Positions 39,856-49,444 of a stretch of 64,000 nucleotides of DNA are shown here, piece after piece. The stretch's first letter is position 1, and each line of letters starts with the position of its first letter. The notes under the pieces were generated by a model. That model did no database searches. It saw only the letters and a list, made by a program, of their open reading frames with translations, and was not told where the DNA came from. The position numbers were made by a program, and so were the translations under genes. This DNA is from Streptomyces griseoloalbus (GTDB taxonomy: Bacteria; Actinomycetota; Actinomycetes; Streptomycetales; Streptomycetaceae): positions 124,001 to 188,000 of the forward strand of contig BMUD01000002.1 of assembly GCA_014650015.1 (NCBI GenBank), written 5' to 3'.

Positions 39856-41844
39856 TCAGGTCCGTGCGGGTGGCCGGGTGCCCGCCGACAACCGGTGCAG
39901 GCGCAGGGCGAGCTGGATCTCCAGGGCCCGGGCCGGGCTCTGCCAGTCGTCGCCGAGGAGGCGGCCGACGCGTTCCAGCCGCTGGGCGACCGTGTTGACG
40001 TGCACGTGCAGTGCGTCCTTGGTGCGGGCGGGGCTCATGCCGCAGGAGAAGTAGGCGTCGAGGGTGCGCAGCAGTTCGGTGCCGCGTCGTTCGTCGTATG
40101 CCACGACCTGGCCGATGGTGCGGTCGACGAAGCCCGCGATGTCCCGCTCGCCGGCCAGCAGCAGCCCCAGGAAACCGAAGTCCTCGGCCGCGGAGCCGTC
40201 ACCGGAGCGGCCGAGCAGCCGCAGGGCGTCGAGGCAGCGCCGGGCCTCCGCGTAGGCCGCCGCCACGGTGTCCGGGCGGGCGGTGAGGTGTTCGACCGGG
40301 GCGGACGCGCCGACCGTGACCGGTTCGTGGACGGACGTACCCAGCTGGCGGGCGGTGCGGCGGGCCAGGTCGGTGGCGGTGGCCCCGGCGGTCAGGGGCA
40401 GCAGCAGGACCGTGCCGCCGTCGCGTGCGGCGGCAAGGCCCTGCCGGGTCGCCGCGAGGTGCGAGGCCGCGGCCCACAGGCGTCTGCGGGCATCGGCCTC
40501 CTGGTCCGCGTCGAAGGTGCCGCCCTCCAGGCGGGCGGCGAGCACGACATGGGTGGCGTCGAGATCGGCGTGCAGCCGGGCCGCGCGCTCGCGCAGCAGG
40601 CGCGGGTCCCGGTCGCGGGCGTCGAGCAGGTCGTCGAGCAGTTCGCCGCGGACACGCTGTTCGGCCTCGGCGGCGGAGCGGCGGGCGAGCAGCAGCAGTG
40701 AGGTGACCATGGCCGCGCGTTCCAGCGTGCGCTGGTCGACGGGGTCGAGTCCGGGGTGGCCGCGCAGGACGAGCGCGCCGAGGAGTTCGTCGCCGGCGGC
40801 CACGGCTGCGATCCAGTCGTCCCGGTGCCGCACCGCGTGGCCCTCGGCCCGCGAGGATTGGAGTGCCTGGGCGGGCGCCGCGGTGGCCTCGGTGAACTCC
40901 ACCGTGCCGTCCAGGACCTGGGAGACGGCGGCGGCCACGTCGTGCACTCCGCCGCCGCGCAGGACCAGCTCGGCCAGCCGGTCGTGGACGTCCGAGGCGC
41001 GTTCGATGACCGCGCTGCGGTCTCGGATGATCTCGTTGGCGCGCTCGAGGCCGGCGAGGGCCGAGCGGGTCTCGGCGAGCAGGTTGGCGGTGTCGATGGC
41101 GGCCGCGGCGAGGGCTGCGAAGGAGCCGAGCAGGGCGATCTGCTCCCGTTCGAAGACCCGGGCCCGCCGGTCCGCGGCGAACAGGACGCCGATGACATGG
41201 TGCCCGAGCATCAGGGGCACCCCGAGGATGGCGACGAGTCCCTCGTCCCGCACGCCGGTGTCGATGGTGTGGGTGTGCTGGAAGCGGTCGTCGCGGAAGT
41301 AGTCGTCGGTGACGTAGGGGCGGGCGGTCTGGGCGACGAGACCGCCGAGCCCTTCTCCCATGCCGAGGCGCAGCTGCTGGAAGCGGGCGGCGACCGAACC
41401 CTCGGTGACCCGCATGTAGGTGTCGCCCCTGGCCGGGTCGTTCAGGCTGAGGTAGGCGACGTCGGTGCCGAGCAACGAGCGGGCGCGCTGCACGATCGCC
41501 TGGAGCACGGCGTCCAGGTCGCGCAGTCCGGCGAGGTCGTGGGCGGTCTCGAAGAGCGCGGACAGTTCCGCTTCGCGGCGGCGCCGCCCCTCCAGTTCCG
41601 AGCGCACGCGCAGGGCGAGCAGCTTGGCCTGTTCGAGCTCGGTGATGCGCTCGGTGGGCAGTCCTTCGGCACGGGCGAGCAGCACCGGCTGCTCGTAGGC
41701 CTCGGCGGACGCGCCGCGGGCCAGCAGCTCCAGGAACGGCGCCTGCGCGCTGCCGGAACCGGGGCGGGTGTCGGGGCGTGCCCGGCCCGGCGCTCCTGCG
41801 GCGGGGGCGGTTCGCTCGGCGGACTGCACGTGATCGCGGGACAT
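39856..41844 (-). CDS. GAF and PucR-type HTH regulator
   Basis: A 662-residue regulator. A helical N-terminal part (about 20-90) is followed by a GAF domain (about 100-260) with LLGTDVAYLSLND and GEGLGGLVAQTARPYVTDDY. A central CdaR-like region is at about 350-560. The C-terminal HTH_30 (about 600-650) reads TLDAYFSCGMSPARTKDALH then VHVNTVAQRLERV. The start is taken at ATG 41844 (MSRDHV); the ORF continues to 41862. It probably regulates the convergent MHS transporter and the co-directional dehydrogenase upstream, sensing an acid substrate through the GAF domain. Confidence 0.9.
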   Translation of the reverse strand: MSRDHVQSAERTAPAAGAPGRARPDTRPGSGSAQAPFLELLARGASAEAYEQPVLLARAEGLPTERITELEQAKLLALRVRSELEGRRRREAELSALFETAHDLAGLRDLDAVLQAIVQRARSLLGTDVAYLSLNDPARGDTYMRVTEGSVAARFQQLRLGMGEGLGGLVAQTARPYVTDDYFRDDRFQHTHTIDTGVRDEGLVAILGVPLMLGHHVIGVLFAADRRARVFEREQIALLGSFAALAAAAIDTANLLAETRSALAGLERANEIIRDRSAVIERASDVHDRLAELVLRGGGVHDVAAAVSQVLDGTVEFTEATAAPAQALQSSRAEGHAVRHRDDWIAAVAAGDELLGALVLRGHPGLDPVDQRTLERAAMVTSLLLLARRSAAEAEQRVRGELLDDLLDARDRDPRLLRERAARLHADLDATHVVLAARLEGGTFDADQEADARRRLWAAASHLAATRQGLAAARDGGTVLLLPLTAGATATDLARRTARQLGTSVHEPVTVGASAPVEHLTARPDTVAAAYAEARRCLDALRLLGRSGDGSAAEDFGFLGLLLAGERDIAGFVDRTIGQVVAYDERRGTELLRTLDAYFSCGMSPARTKDALHVHVNTVAQRLERVGRLLGDDWQSPARALEIQLALRLHRLSAGTRPPART

Positions 41845-41932
41845 GCTCACAGGATTCCTCATCCCGCGGCCGTCCCGTCAGGCCTGTGGAGAACTCTCCC
41901 CGGCCGACGTCCGGCCGCTGACGGCCGGTGCC

Positions 41933-42733
41933 TCAGTGCGCGGTCCAGCCGCCGTCCAGGACCAGCGAGGTGCCGGTGACGAAGGACGCCCGTGGCCCGC
42001 ACAGGTAGGCCACCGCCTCGGCGACCTCTTCGGGTTCGATGAGCCGCTTGACGGCGCTGTCCTGCAGGAGCACCTCGGACAGGACGCGTTCCTCGGGGAG
42101 GGAGTGCGCGCGGGCCTGGTCGGCGATCTGCTTCTCCACCAGTGGGGTGCGCACATAGCCGGGGTTCACACAGTTGGAGGTGACCCCGTGGGGCGCGCCT
42201 TCGAGGGCGGTGGTCTTGGACAGTCCCTCCAGGCCGTGTTTGGCGGCCACATAGGCGGACTTGTAGGCCGAGGCGCGCAGACCATGGACCGAGGAGACAT
42301 TGACGATGCGGCCCCATCCCTGGCCGTACATGTGGGGCAGGGCGCCCCGGATGAGCCGGAACGGTGCCTCCAGCATCACGGTGAGCACCGTGTGGAAGAC
42401 GTCGGGCGGGAATTCCTCGATGGGGCGGACCAGCTGGATCCCGGCGTTGTTGACCAGCACGTCGGTGCCGGCGGCGGCGAGTTCGGCGGCGTCCAGGTCG
42501 GTGAGGTCGAGGACGTGCGGCTCGACGGTGCCGCCCAGGTCCCGGGCCGCCTCGGCGAGCGACTCCAGTCCGGTCGCGTCCCGGTCGACGGCTCTCACCT
42601 TGGCGCCGGCGGCCGCGAGCCGCAGCGCGCAGGCGCGGCCGATGCCGCCGGCGGCGCCGGTGACGAGGGCGGTACGGCCACCGAGGTCGAGCGAGGAGGC
42701 GTGGGGGGCCGGAAGGGCACGGGGCACGGTCAT
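41933..42733 (-). CDS. 3-hydroxybutyrate dehydrogenase-like SDR
   Basis: A 266-residue classical SDR. TGAAGGIGRACAL binds NAD, LVNNAGIQLV follows, VNVSSVHGLRASAYKSAY carries the serine, and YVAAKHGLEG the Tyr-Lys pair. The pattern GYVRTPLVEKQI with HSLPEERV is typical of D-3-hydroxybutyrate dehydrogenases, which oxidise hydroxybutyrate to acetoacetate. It lies upstream of the PucR regulator on the same strand with an 88-base gap. With the MHS transporter it suggests hydroxybutyrate use. Confidence 0.85.
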   Translation of the reverse strand: MTVPRALPAPHASSLDLGGRTALVTGAAGGIGRACALRLAAAGAKVRAVDRDATGLESLAEAARDLGGTVEPHVLDLTDLDAAELAAAGTDVLVNNAGIQLVRPIEEFPPDVFHTVLTVMLEAPFRLIRGALPHMYGQGWGRIVNVSSVHGLRASAYKSAYVAAKHGLEGLSKTTALEGAPHGVTSNCVNPGYVRTPLVEKQIADQARAHSLPEERVLSEVLLQDSAVKRLIEPEEVAEAVAYLCGPRASFVTGTSLVLDGGWTAH

Positions 42734-42787
42734 GGGTCGACCCTAGGCAGCACCCACGGGTCGCCCCATGTGGTCGAACCCCACAGT

Positions 42788-43267
42788 TCAGCCGCTTCCA
42801 GTGGGGTCGAACCATGTGGGTGCGTCCGACATGGCCTGCTTGATGCGCAGGTGCGCGAACTCGTTCAGCTCCGGCAGCGCGTCCACGGCGAACCAGCCGA
42901 CGTCCAGCGACTCGTCGTCGTTGACCCGCGCCTCACCGCCGACGGCTCGGCAGCGGAAGGTGATGTCCATGTACTGGCAGATGTCGCCGTTGCCGTACGT
43001 CACGGGGTCCAGCGCCTGCACCAGTACGACCCGCTCGACGACGCAGCGCACCGCGGTCTCCTCCTCGACCTCCCGCACGGCGCAGGCCGCGGGCTGCTCC
43101 CCGGGGTCGGGGATGCCGCCGAGCACCGACCACTTGCGGGTGTCGGACCGGCGGTTCAGCAGCACTCGGCCCTCGTCGTCGAAGACGAGCGCGGTGACCC
43201 CGGGAAGCCACAGCAGCTGATGACCGGCGGAGGCGCGCAGTGTGCGGATGAAGTCAGGAGTAGCCAT
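42788..43267 (-). CDS. Nudix hydrolase
   Basis: A 159-residue Nudix protein. The Nudix box spans GGIPDPGEQPAACAVREVEE followed by ETAV; the metal-binding EVEEE glutamates are present, while the usual G after EE is T, which is tolerated in several subfamilies. LLWLPGVTALVFDDEGRVLL is the first strand set. It would hydrolyse a nucleoside diphosphate-linked compound. Substrate cannot be named. Downstream is a minus-strand lnt gene; spacing does not point to an operon. Confidence 0.88.
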   Translation of the reverse strand: MATPDFIRTLRASAGHQLLWLPGVTALVFDDEGRVLLNRRSDTRKWSVLGGIPDPGEQPAACAVREVEEETAVRCVVERVVLVQALDPVTYGNGDICQYMDITFRCRAVGGEARVNDDESLDVGWFAVDALPELNEFAHLRIKQAMSDAPTWFDPTGSG

Positions 43268-43323
43268 GCCCCGACCCTAACCGGCACCTTCCGGCGCTCG
43301 CCCGCTCTTCGGCGGGCGTACGT

Positions 43324-44934
43324 CTACAGGTCACCGGCGCGGCGCCCGCGCACCCCGCTGCCGACGGCCCGGCCCAGGCCGCCCACGGCGACGAGCACCA
43401 GGGCGATCTCCGGGAGGACGCCGAGGCGGGTGGCGGGGGTCTGCGAGGTGCGCAGCGGCACCTCCTGCACCAGCGAGTCGGCGACGAACATGCCGGTCCG
43501 CTGCGTGATCCTCCCGTCGGGCATGATGATCGCGCTGACCCCGCTGGTCACCGGAACGGTGACGGCGCGGCTGTGCTCCACGGCGCGGACCCGGGACATG
43601 GCGAGCTGCTGGTAGGTCATCTCGCTGCGGCCGAAGGTGGCGTTGTTGCTGGGCACCGAGATCAGCTGGGCGCCGGCGGTGACGGGGTCGCGCACCGCCC
43701 AGTCGAAGGCCGCCTCGTAGCAGGTGACCAGGCCGATCCCGGCGCCGTCCATGCGGAACACGCCGGGCTCTTCGCCACGGCTGAAGTCCCGGCGGACCAT
43801 CGACGTCCACTCCTCGTTGATCGCCCCCACGAGCGAGCGCAGCGGGAGGTACTCGCCGAACGGCTGGGTCTGCCGTTTGTCGTAGGTGTCGACGGGGCCC
43901 TTCACCGGGTCCCAGAGGATCTGCTCGTTGAGCAGCTTGCCGTCCCTGGCGACCACGCCGCCGACCGAGACGGGCGCCCCGATGGCCTTGGCCGCCTTGT
44001 CGATGACGGCGCGCGCGTCGTCATTGGCGAAGGGGTCGATGTCGGAGGAGTTCTCCGGCCACAGCACGATGTCCGGCCGCTCGGTCTCACCGGCCGCGAC
44101 CTCGGCGGCCAGGCGCTCCGTCTCGCGCGCGTGGTGGTCGAGGACGGCGCGCCGCTGCGAGTTGAAGTCGAGACCCAGGCGGGGCACGTTGCCCTGGATG
44201 ACCGCGACGGTCACGGTGCCGGTCTCGGCCTTGTCGCCGACCAGCGTCCGGGCCGCGAAGGCAGCCACCAGCGGGACGACGACACTCAGCACGCCTACGG
44301 CGGCCACGGCCCGCCGCACGGTCCCGGTGCGGCGGGCCGTCAGGACCAGCCGCACGCTCTCGAAGAGCCCGAAGCCGCACAGCACGACGGCGAAGCCGAG
44401 CACCGGAGTGCCGCCGAGCGCGGCGAGCGGCAGGAAGACACCGTCCGCCTGCCCGAACGCGATCTTGCCCCAGGGGAAGCCGCTGAACGGCACGCGCGCG
44501 CGTGCCGCCTCGCCGGCGATCCACAGCGCCGCCGCCCACACCGGCCACCCGGGCAGCTTCGACACCGCGGTGACCCCTGCGCCGACCAGCGCGACGAAGA
44601 CGGCCTCGATCGCCACGAGGGCGATCCACGGCCCGGGGCCGACCTCCACGCCGGTCCACACCAGCAACGGCAGCAGGAAGCCGAGACCGAAGAGGTAGCC
44701 GAGACCGAGTCCCGCCTTCCAGCTCCGGCCGCGCAGGACCCAGCCGAACACGGCGAAGGCGGGCAGGGCCAGCCACCACAGGGTGCGCGGCGGGAAGCTG
44801 ACGTAGAGGAGCAGGCCCGCGAGCGCGGCTGCGACGGCCGGGAGGAGGCGCACGAGCCGAGTGCGCCGCGCCGTGGGCGCGGTCTGCGGCGGCATCGGGT
44901 CCGACTCGCCGACGGAGGTTGCGGTGACGGTCAC
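43324..44934 (-). CDS. lnt: Apolipoprotein N-acyltransferase
   Basis: A 536-residue integral membrane enzyme that adds the third acyl chain to lipoproteins. Six to seven hydrophobic helices fill residues about 28-230 (LYVSFPPRTLWWLALPAFAV, LFGLGFLLPLLVWTGVEVGP). The periplasmic nitrilase domain (about 240-500) contains the catalytic glutamate in VLWPENSSDI, lysine in YDKRQTQPFGEYLP, and cysteine in GLVTCYEAAF. A C-terminal helix ends the protein. Streptomyces have more than one lnt-type gene; this one stands without a polyprenol phosphate mannose synthase partner in view. Confidence 0.92.
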   Translation of the reverse strand: MTVTATSVGESDPMPPQTAPTARRTRLVRLLPAVAAALAGLLLYVSFPPRTLWWLALPAFAVFGWVLRGRSWKAGLGLGYLFGLGFLLPLLVWTGVEVGPGPWIALVAIEAVFVALVGAGVTAVSKLPGWPVWAAALWIAGEAARARVPFSGFPWGKIAFGQADGVFLPLAALGGTPVLGFAVVLCGFGLFESVRLVLTARRTGTVRRAVAAVGVLSVVVPLVAAFAARTLVGDKAETGTVTVAVIQGNVPRLGLDFNSQRRAVLDHHARETERLAAEVAAGETERPDIVLWPENSSDIDPFANDDARAVIDKAAKAIGAPVSVGGVVARDGKLLNEQILWDPVKGPVDTYDKRQTQPFGEYLPLRSLVGAINEEWTSMVRRDFSRGEEPGVFRMDGAGIGLVTCYEAAFDWAVRDPVTAGAQLISVPSNNATFGRSEMTYQQLAMSRVRAVEHSRAVTVPVTSGVSAIIMPDGRITQRTGMFVADSLVQEVPLRTSQTPATRLGVLPEIALVLVAVGGLGRAVGSGVRGRRAGDL

Positions 44935-45213
44935 TCCGGGAGTCTACGGCGCGTGACCTGGCGGCCGACAGCACGGTGGTGCGGGTGCGGAGGAGGGAGA
45001 ACGGCCCCGCTGGGCCCTCGGGCGGGGACCGGCGTGCCGCGTCGTTTCGGCGGGACTTGTCACCACCCGCCCCCGGCCCCGCCACCAGCCGTTACGGGTG
45101 TGCCGGTGCCTTGGTCGTGCGGCCCTCGCGGCGTCGGCGGCCGGGCCCGTCACACGCCGGGGGACGTGCGCCGTCCGAGTGAAGGACCCGGGCGTACGCG
45201 GCTTCCGGGTGGG

Positions 45214-45759
45214 TCAGTGGCTCGCTCCCGACCTGTGGGGGCGCAGTCGCTCGCGGATGACGTTCACCGCCGCCTCCGCATCGTCCACGGTGACCGTGAA
45301 GGTGTGGCCGTCCCACAGGCGCAGGATGACGCCCTCACCACGGCGCACGACGACCGCCGTGCCCTTCTCGGGCCGCCAGCGGTACCCCCAGCCGCCCCAG
45401 TGACGCGGGGTGACATGCGGGGCGAACTCCGCGCCGGCGACGTGCGACAGCGGGATGCGGCGGCGCGGCACGCCGATGTGGCCGCAGCGCACCTCCAGGT
45501 GCTCCTCGTCGACCCGCAGCGCGACATGGACGAAGGCGAGGGTGCCGAACAGGACCAGCAGCCCGGCGGCGATGCACCCGACGACGGCCATGACCAGCGG
45601 CGCGATGCCGGTCGTCCACGCGGAGTCGACGGCCAGCGCGATGCCGAGCGCCATGCAGGCGGCACCGATCAGCGCCAGCAGCCACTGGAAGCGACCGGTC
45701 GCGCGACCGGTCCAGACCTCGGAGTACGGGGCCTGCTCGCCGTGACGGTGGTCCCTCAT
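45214..45759 (-). CDS. Membrane protein with PH-like domain
   Basis: A 181-residue protein. Two hydrophobic helices at about 25-45 and 50-75 (WLLALIGAACMALGIALAV, GIAPLVMAVVGCIAAGLLVL) precede a soluble beta-rich C-terminal half. Residues VALRVDEEHLEVRCGHIGVP to RLWDGHTFTVTVDDAE look like a PH-type fold of the kind fused to helices in Streptomyces. The start is ATG 45759; ATG 45813 would add 18 residues and overlap the racemase stop. Function unknown. Confidence 0.7.
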   Translation of the reverse strand: MRDHRHGEQAPYSEVWTGRATGRFQWLLALIGAACMALGIALAVDSAWTTGIAPLVMAVVGCIAAGLLVLFGTLAFVHVALRVDEEHLEVRCGHIGVPRRRIPLSHVAGAEFAPHVTPRHWGGWGYRWRPEKGTAVVVRRGEGVILRLWDGHTFTVTVDDAEAAVNVIRERLRPHRSGASH

Positions 45760-45809
45760 ACGGTCGAGGTTACTCAGGAATCGCTCTGCGGGGGCCGCGC
45801 GCAGCGGCG

Positions 45810-46604
45810 TCACTGCGCCGTCCGGGCGGGAGTGGCCCCCTGGAGCAGCCTGCCTTCGGCGTAGGTGAGGGCGGGCACCGGGAGCGTGCCCTCCCGTCCG
45901 CTCAGCAGCACCGTCAGGGTGCCGCTCGCCGGCGCCCCGGGGGCGGGCTGCTCACCGAGGCGGCGCAGCGCCTGGGCGGCCACCGCTCCGGCGGAACCAC
46001 GCAGGGCGAGTTTCGGGTGACCGGGGCGCTGCACGGCGGCCCGGATCCGCTCGGCGACCAGTTCGTAATGGGTGCAGCCCAGGACGACGGTCGTCACGTC
46101 GTCCGGGGTGAGCTCGGCGGCCGCCGCGACCGCGGCGTCGATCGCCGTCTCGTCCGCCCGCTCCACCGCCTCGGCGAGCCCCCAGCACGGCACCTCGGTC
46201 ACGGTCACGCCGTCGGCGAAGTTGTCGATCAGATTCCGCTGGTAAGGGCTGCCGGTGGTGGCCGGGGTGGCCCAGATCGCCAGCGGTCCGCCGCCGGCCG
46301 CGGCCGGCTTGATCGCCGGGACGGTGCCGATGACCGGCAGCTCGGGTTCGAGGCGGGCCCGCAGGGCGGTGAGGGCGTGCACCGTGGCGGTGTTGCAGCC
46401 GACGATCAGCGCGTCGGGCCGGTGTACGGCCGCCGCCTCCGCGACGGCGAGGGCACGCTCGGTGAGGTCCTCCGGGGTCCTGGGTCCCCAGGGCATCCCG
46501 TCGGGGTCGAGGGAGAGCACGAGATCGGCGTCGGGGCGGAGACGCCGTACCGCGGCGGTGGCCGCCAGCAGACCGATTCCGGAGTCCATGAGCGCGATCT
46601 TCAC
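45810..46604 (-). CDS. Aspartate/glutamate racemase family protein (MurI-like)
   Basis: A 264-residue protein of the Asp/Glu racemase fold. MDSGIGLLA replaces the usual DSGVGGL, VGCNTATVHALT carries the first catalytic cysteine and TVVLGCTHYELV the second, so both cysteines are present. Glutamate racemase makes D-glutamate for peptidoglycan; a second MurI-like gene could be a paralogue with other use. The GTG start at 46604 (VKIALMDSG) is chosen because the open frame upstream lacks family sequence. It is divergent from the HpnB-like gene. Confidence 0.82.
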   Translation of the reverse strand: MKIALMDSGIGLLAATAAVRRLRPDADLVLSLDPDGMPWGPRTPEDLTERALAVAEAAAVHRPDALIVGCNTATVHALTALRARLEPELPVIGTVPAIKPAAAGGGPLAIWATPATTGSPYQRNLIDNFADGVTVTEVPCWGLAEAVERADETAIDAAVAAAAELTPDDVTTVVLGCTHYELVAERIRAAVQRPGHPKLALRGSAGAVAAQALRRLGEQPAPGAPASGTLTVLLSGREGTLPVPALTYAEGRLLQGATPARTAQ

Positions 46605-46662
46605 CCGGCCACGATAGACGATGAGCCGCTTCGGGCCGGTCCCGTGGGGCAGACTGCGGCAC

Positions 46663-47838
46663 GTGAGCGCCATCGTGTGGAGTGCCGCCGGATCACTCGC
46701 CGCCTGGTTATGGCTGCTGCTCTGCCAGGGCTGGTTCTGGCGTACGGACGTGCGGCTTCCACCGCTGCGGGATCCGCGGGTCTGGCCGTCGGTCTGCGTC
46801 GTCGTCCCCGCGCGTGACGAGGCTGCCGTCCTGTCGTCGAGCCTGCCGTCGCTGCTCGCCCAGGACTATCCGGGGCGGGCCGAGGTCTTCCTCGTCGACG
46901 ACGGCAGTACGGACGGCACGGGGGAGCTCGCCCGTGAGCTCGCGCGCCGGCACGGCGGACTGCCGCTCACCGTGGGCTCACCGGGAGAACCGCCCGCCGG
47001 CTGGACGGGCAAGCTGTGGGCGGTGCGGCATGGCATCGGACTGGCACGCGCGCGTGATCCCGAGTACCTGCTGCTGACGGACGCCGACATCGCGCACGCC
47101 CCGGACAGCCTGCGCCGGCTGGTGGCGGCGGCCGGTGCCGGGGGGTTCGACGTCGTGTCGCAGATGGCCCGGCTGCGGGTGGAGAGCCGCTGGGAACGAC
47201 TGGTCGTCCCGGCGTTCGTCTATTTCTTCGCGCAGCTGTACCCGTTCCGCAGGGTCGGCAGGGAGGGGAGCCGGACGGCCGCCGCGGCGGGCGGCTGTGT
47301 GCTGCTGCGCGCCGAGACCGCCGAGCGGGCGCGGATCCCGGACGCCATCCGGCACGCCGTCATCGACGACGTGGCCCTCGCCCGCGCGGTCAAGCGCGGC
47401 GGCGGACGCGTCTGGCTGGGTCTCGCGGACCGGGTGGACAGCGTGCGTCCGTATCCGCGGCTGGGCGATCTGTGGCACATGGTCTCGCGCAGCGCGTACG
47501 CGCAGCTGCGGCACAGCCCGGTGCTGCTCGCCGGTACGGTCGCCGGGCTGGCGCTGGTGTATCTGGTGCCGCCCGTCGCGGCGGTCGTGGGCGCGGCGAC
47601 GGGGAGCGCCGTGCCCGCGGTCCTCGGTGCGGCGGCATGGCTGGTGATGGCGGGCACGTACGTTCCGATGCTCCGCTACTACCGGCAGCCGCCGGGGCTC
47701 GCTGCCCTGCTGCCGTTCACCGCGTTCCTGTATCTCCTCATGACGGTGGACTCGGCCGTGCAGCACTACCGGGGGCGCGGTGCGGCCTGGAAGGGCCGCA
47801 CCTACGCGCGTCCTGACGTCGTGCCGGACGAGGGCTGA
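46663..47838 (+). CDS. hpnB: HpnB-type hopanoid-associated glycosyltransferase
   Basis: A protein of about 391 residues (GTG 46663; ATG 46621 would add 14). One N-terminal helix (about 1-20), then a GT2 core: VCVVVPARDEAAVL, VFLVDDGSTDGT, LLLTDADIAHAPDSLRRLVA. PPAGWTGKLWAVRHG, QMARLRVESRWERLVVPAFV and AAAGGCVLLRAETAERA are signature regions of HpnB. C-terminal helices anchor it. HpnB is tied to hopanoid side-chain sugars. No other hopanoid gene is near, so the assignment rests on sequence alone. It is divergent from the racemase gene, with 58 bases between the chosen starts. Confidence 0.8.
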   Translation: MSAIVWSAAGSLAAWLWLLLCQGWFWRTDVRLPPLRDPRVWPSVCVVVPARDEAAVLSSSLPSLLAQDYPGRAEVFLVDDGSTDGTGELARELARRHGGLPLTVGSPGEPPAGWTGKLWAVRHGIGLARARDPEYLLLTDADIAHAPDSLRRLVAAAGAGGFDVVSQMARLRVESRWERLVVPAFVYFFAQLYPFRRVGREGSRTAAAAGGCVLLRAETAERARIPDAIRHAVIDDVALARAVKRGGGRVWLGLADRVDSVRPYPRLGDLWHMVSRSAYAQLRHSPVLLAGTVAGLALVYLVPPVAAVVGAATGSAVPAVLGAAAWLVMAGTYVPMLRYYRQPPGLAALLPFTAFLYLLMTVDSAVQHYRGRGAAWKGRTYARPDVVPDEG

Positions 47839-47845
47839 CCACTCC

Positions 47846-49153
47846 TCACTTCCGGCCCGGGGTCCAGTTCATGCCCCATCCGTAGGCGTGGTCGACGGTG
47901 CGCTGCGGGCTCACTCCCCGCTCCGGGACCAGGTAGCGGGCCTCTCGCTGGACGACGAGCTCGCCGCCTCCGGTGTTGGTGATCAGGGCGAGCGCGCACA
48001 CCGTCGAGGGGACGTCGCACTCGTCGAGCGAGAAGTCGATCGGTGCGCCGTACTGCGGCTGGAGGGTGACCGTGGCGTGCAGGTCGGCGAAGGAGCGGGC
48101 GCCCTCGTAGATGGTGACGAAGACGAGGATGCGCCGGAAGTGCTGCTTGTGGTCGAGGTTGACGGTGAGGTTCTCGCCGGCCGCCATGGCACCGGTGCGG
48201 TCGTCGCCGTCCAGGTGGACGAACGGGGGCTGGTGCAGTGCTCCGAAGGCGTTGCCGAGGGCCTGGACGACGCCCTTCCTGCCGTCGGTCAGTTCGTACA
48301 GGGCGCACAGGTCCAGGTCGAGGTCGGAGTGCATGGCGACCGGGCGGCCCAGTTTCCCGGCCCATCCCGAGAACTGCTTGCGCACCTGCCAGTTGAGGTT
48401 CACGTGCAGGGTGCCCGACGTGCCGCCCTGCTTGGTCAGCGAGACCGAGGGGGCCGCCTTGGTGAGCGTCACCTTCGTCAGCCGGACCGGTGCGGGGGAT
48501 GCGGACGGCGGGGGCGGGGCGACCGGCGGGGCCGCCGGGGGCCGGGGCGCCGTGACCGGGGGCGCGACGGGCGGCACCGTGGCGGTCGGTGCCGCGGGGG
48601 TGGCCGGGGCCGCCGGGGCGGCGTGTCGCGGTTCGTCCACGGTGATGCCGTAGTCGGTGGCGAGGCCCTCGAGGCCGCTGCTGTAGCCCTGGCCGACGGC
48701 GCGGAACTTCCAGGCGCCCTGTCGCCGGTAGAACTCGCCGAGCACGAACGCCGTCTCGCTGGTCGCGTCGGCGCTGTCGAAACGGGCCGCCACGGTGCCG
48801 TTGCCGGCGTCCTTGACCTCGATGGACAGATCCGGGACCTGTCCGAACACGCCACCGTCGCAGGAGGCGGCCAGGATCACGGTCTCGACACCGGGCTCCA
48901 CGCGGGTGAGATCGACGAGCAGGGTGTCGGTGACCCTGCCTCCGGTGTCCCGTTTGCCCTCGTACCGGACGGCGCCGGAGGAGTGGGCGGGCTGGTTGTA
49001 GAAAACGAAGTCGCTGTCGGAGCGGACCTTCCCGCCGGCCAGCAGGAGCGCCGAGGCGTCCGCGTCGGGCACGCCGGGGCCGGAGCGCCAGCCCACCTCC
49101 ACCCGCAGTGCCGTGGTCGGCACCGGTGTGTTCGATCCCTTCGGCATTGACAT
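47846..49153 (-). CDS. Tandem TerD-domain stress protein
   Basis: A 435-residue protein with two TerD-type domains. The first (about 1-185) includes VEVGWRSGPGVPDADASALL, the calcium-coordinating NQPAHSSGAVRY and LGEFYRRQGAWKFRAVGQGY. An Ala/Pro-rich linker (about 200-250) follows. The second (about 260-430) has LNWQVRKQFSGWAGK, AMHSDLDLDLCALYEL, DDRTGA and the VFVTIYEGARSF strand. The TerD family relates to tellurite and general stress resistance. The start is set at ATG 49153 behind a G-rich ribosome site; ATG 49165 and ATG 49147 are alternatives. It stands alone without other ter genes. Confidence 0.88.
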   Translation of the reverse strand: MSMPKGSNTPVPTTALRVEVGWRSGPGVPDADASALLLAGGKVRSDSDFVFYNQPAHSSGAVRYEGKRDTGGRVTDTLLVDLTRVEPGVETVILAASCDGGVFGQVPDLSIEVKDAGNGTVAARFDSADATSETAFVLGEFYRRQGAWKFRAVGQGYSSGLEGLATDYGITVDEPRHAAPAAPATPAAPTATVPPVAPPVTAPRPPAAPPVAPPPPSASPAPVRLTKVTLTKAAPSVSLTKQGGTSGTLHVNLNWQVRKQFSGWAGKLGRPVAMHSDLDLDLCALYELTDGRKGVVQALGNAFGALHQPPFVHLDGDDRTGAMAAGENLTVNLDHKQHFRRILVFVTIYEGARSFADLHATVTLQPQYGAPIDFSLDECDVPSTVCALALITNTGGGELVVQREARYLVPERGVSPQRTVDHAYGWGMNWTPGRK

Positions 49154-49444
49154 GTCCGCCCCCATCACGGGTCGTCGCGCCCAGGCCAGGCCCCGGCATC
49201 CGTCGGTGTTTCGTCCGCACAACCTATTCTCCCGGGCCCGCCACGCCCACGGGGAGTGCGCGGGAACGGTGGCCAACCGCCGGTAACCGGCCCGGAACTC
49301 GGCCTTTACACGAAATATGCTCGACAGAGTGCCCCGGTTGCACCCAGTTCGCTCACATTGGGGATCCCGGGTCACGGGGGGCACGGAAAACAACCCTCTT
49401 ATCGGTCTCCCCAACCAACACATCGTGGGCTTAACTTATGTGCC

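Noticed and set aside
45000-45200. Small genes between the lnt gene and the membrane protein gene
   Set aside because: Open frames are Arg/Pro-rich with no motif on either strand.
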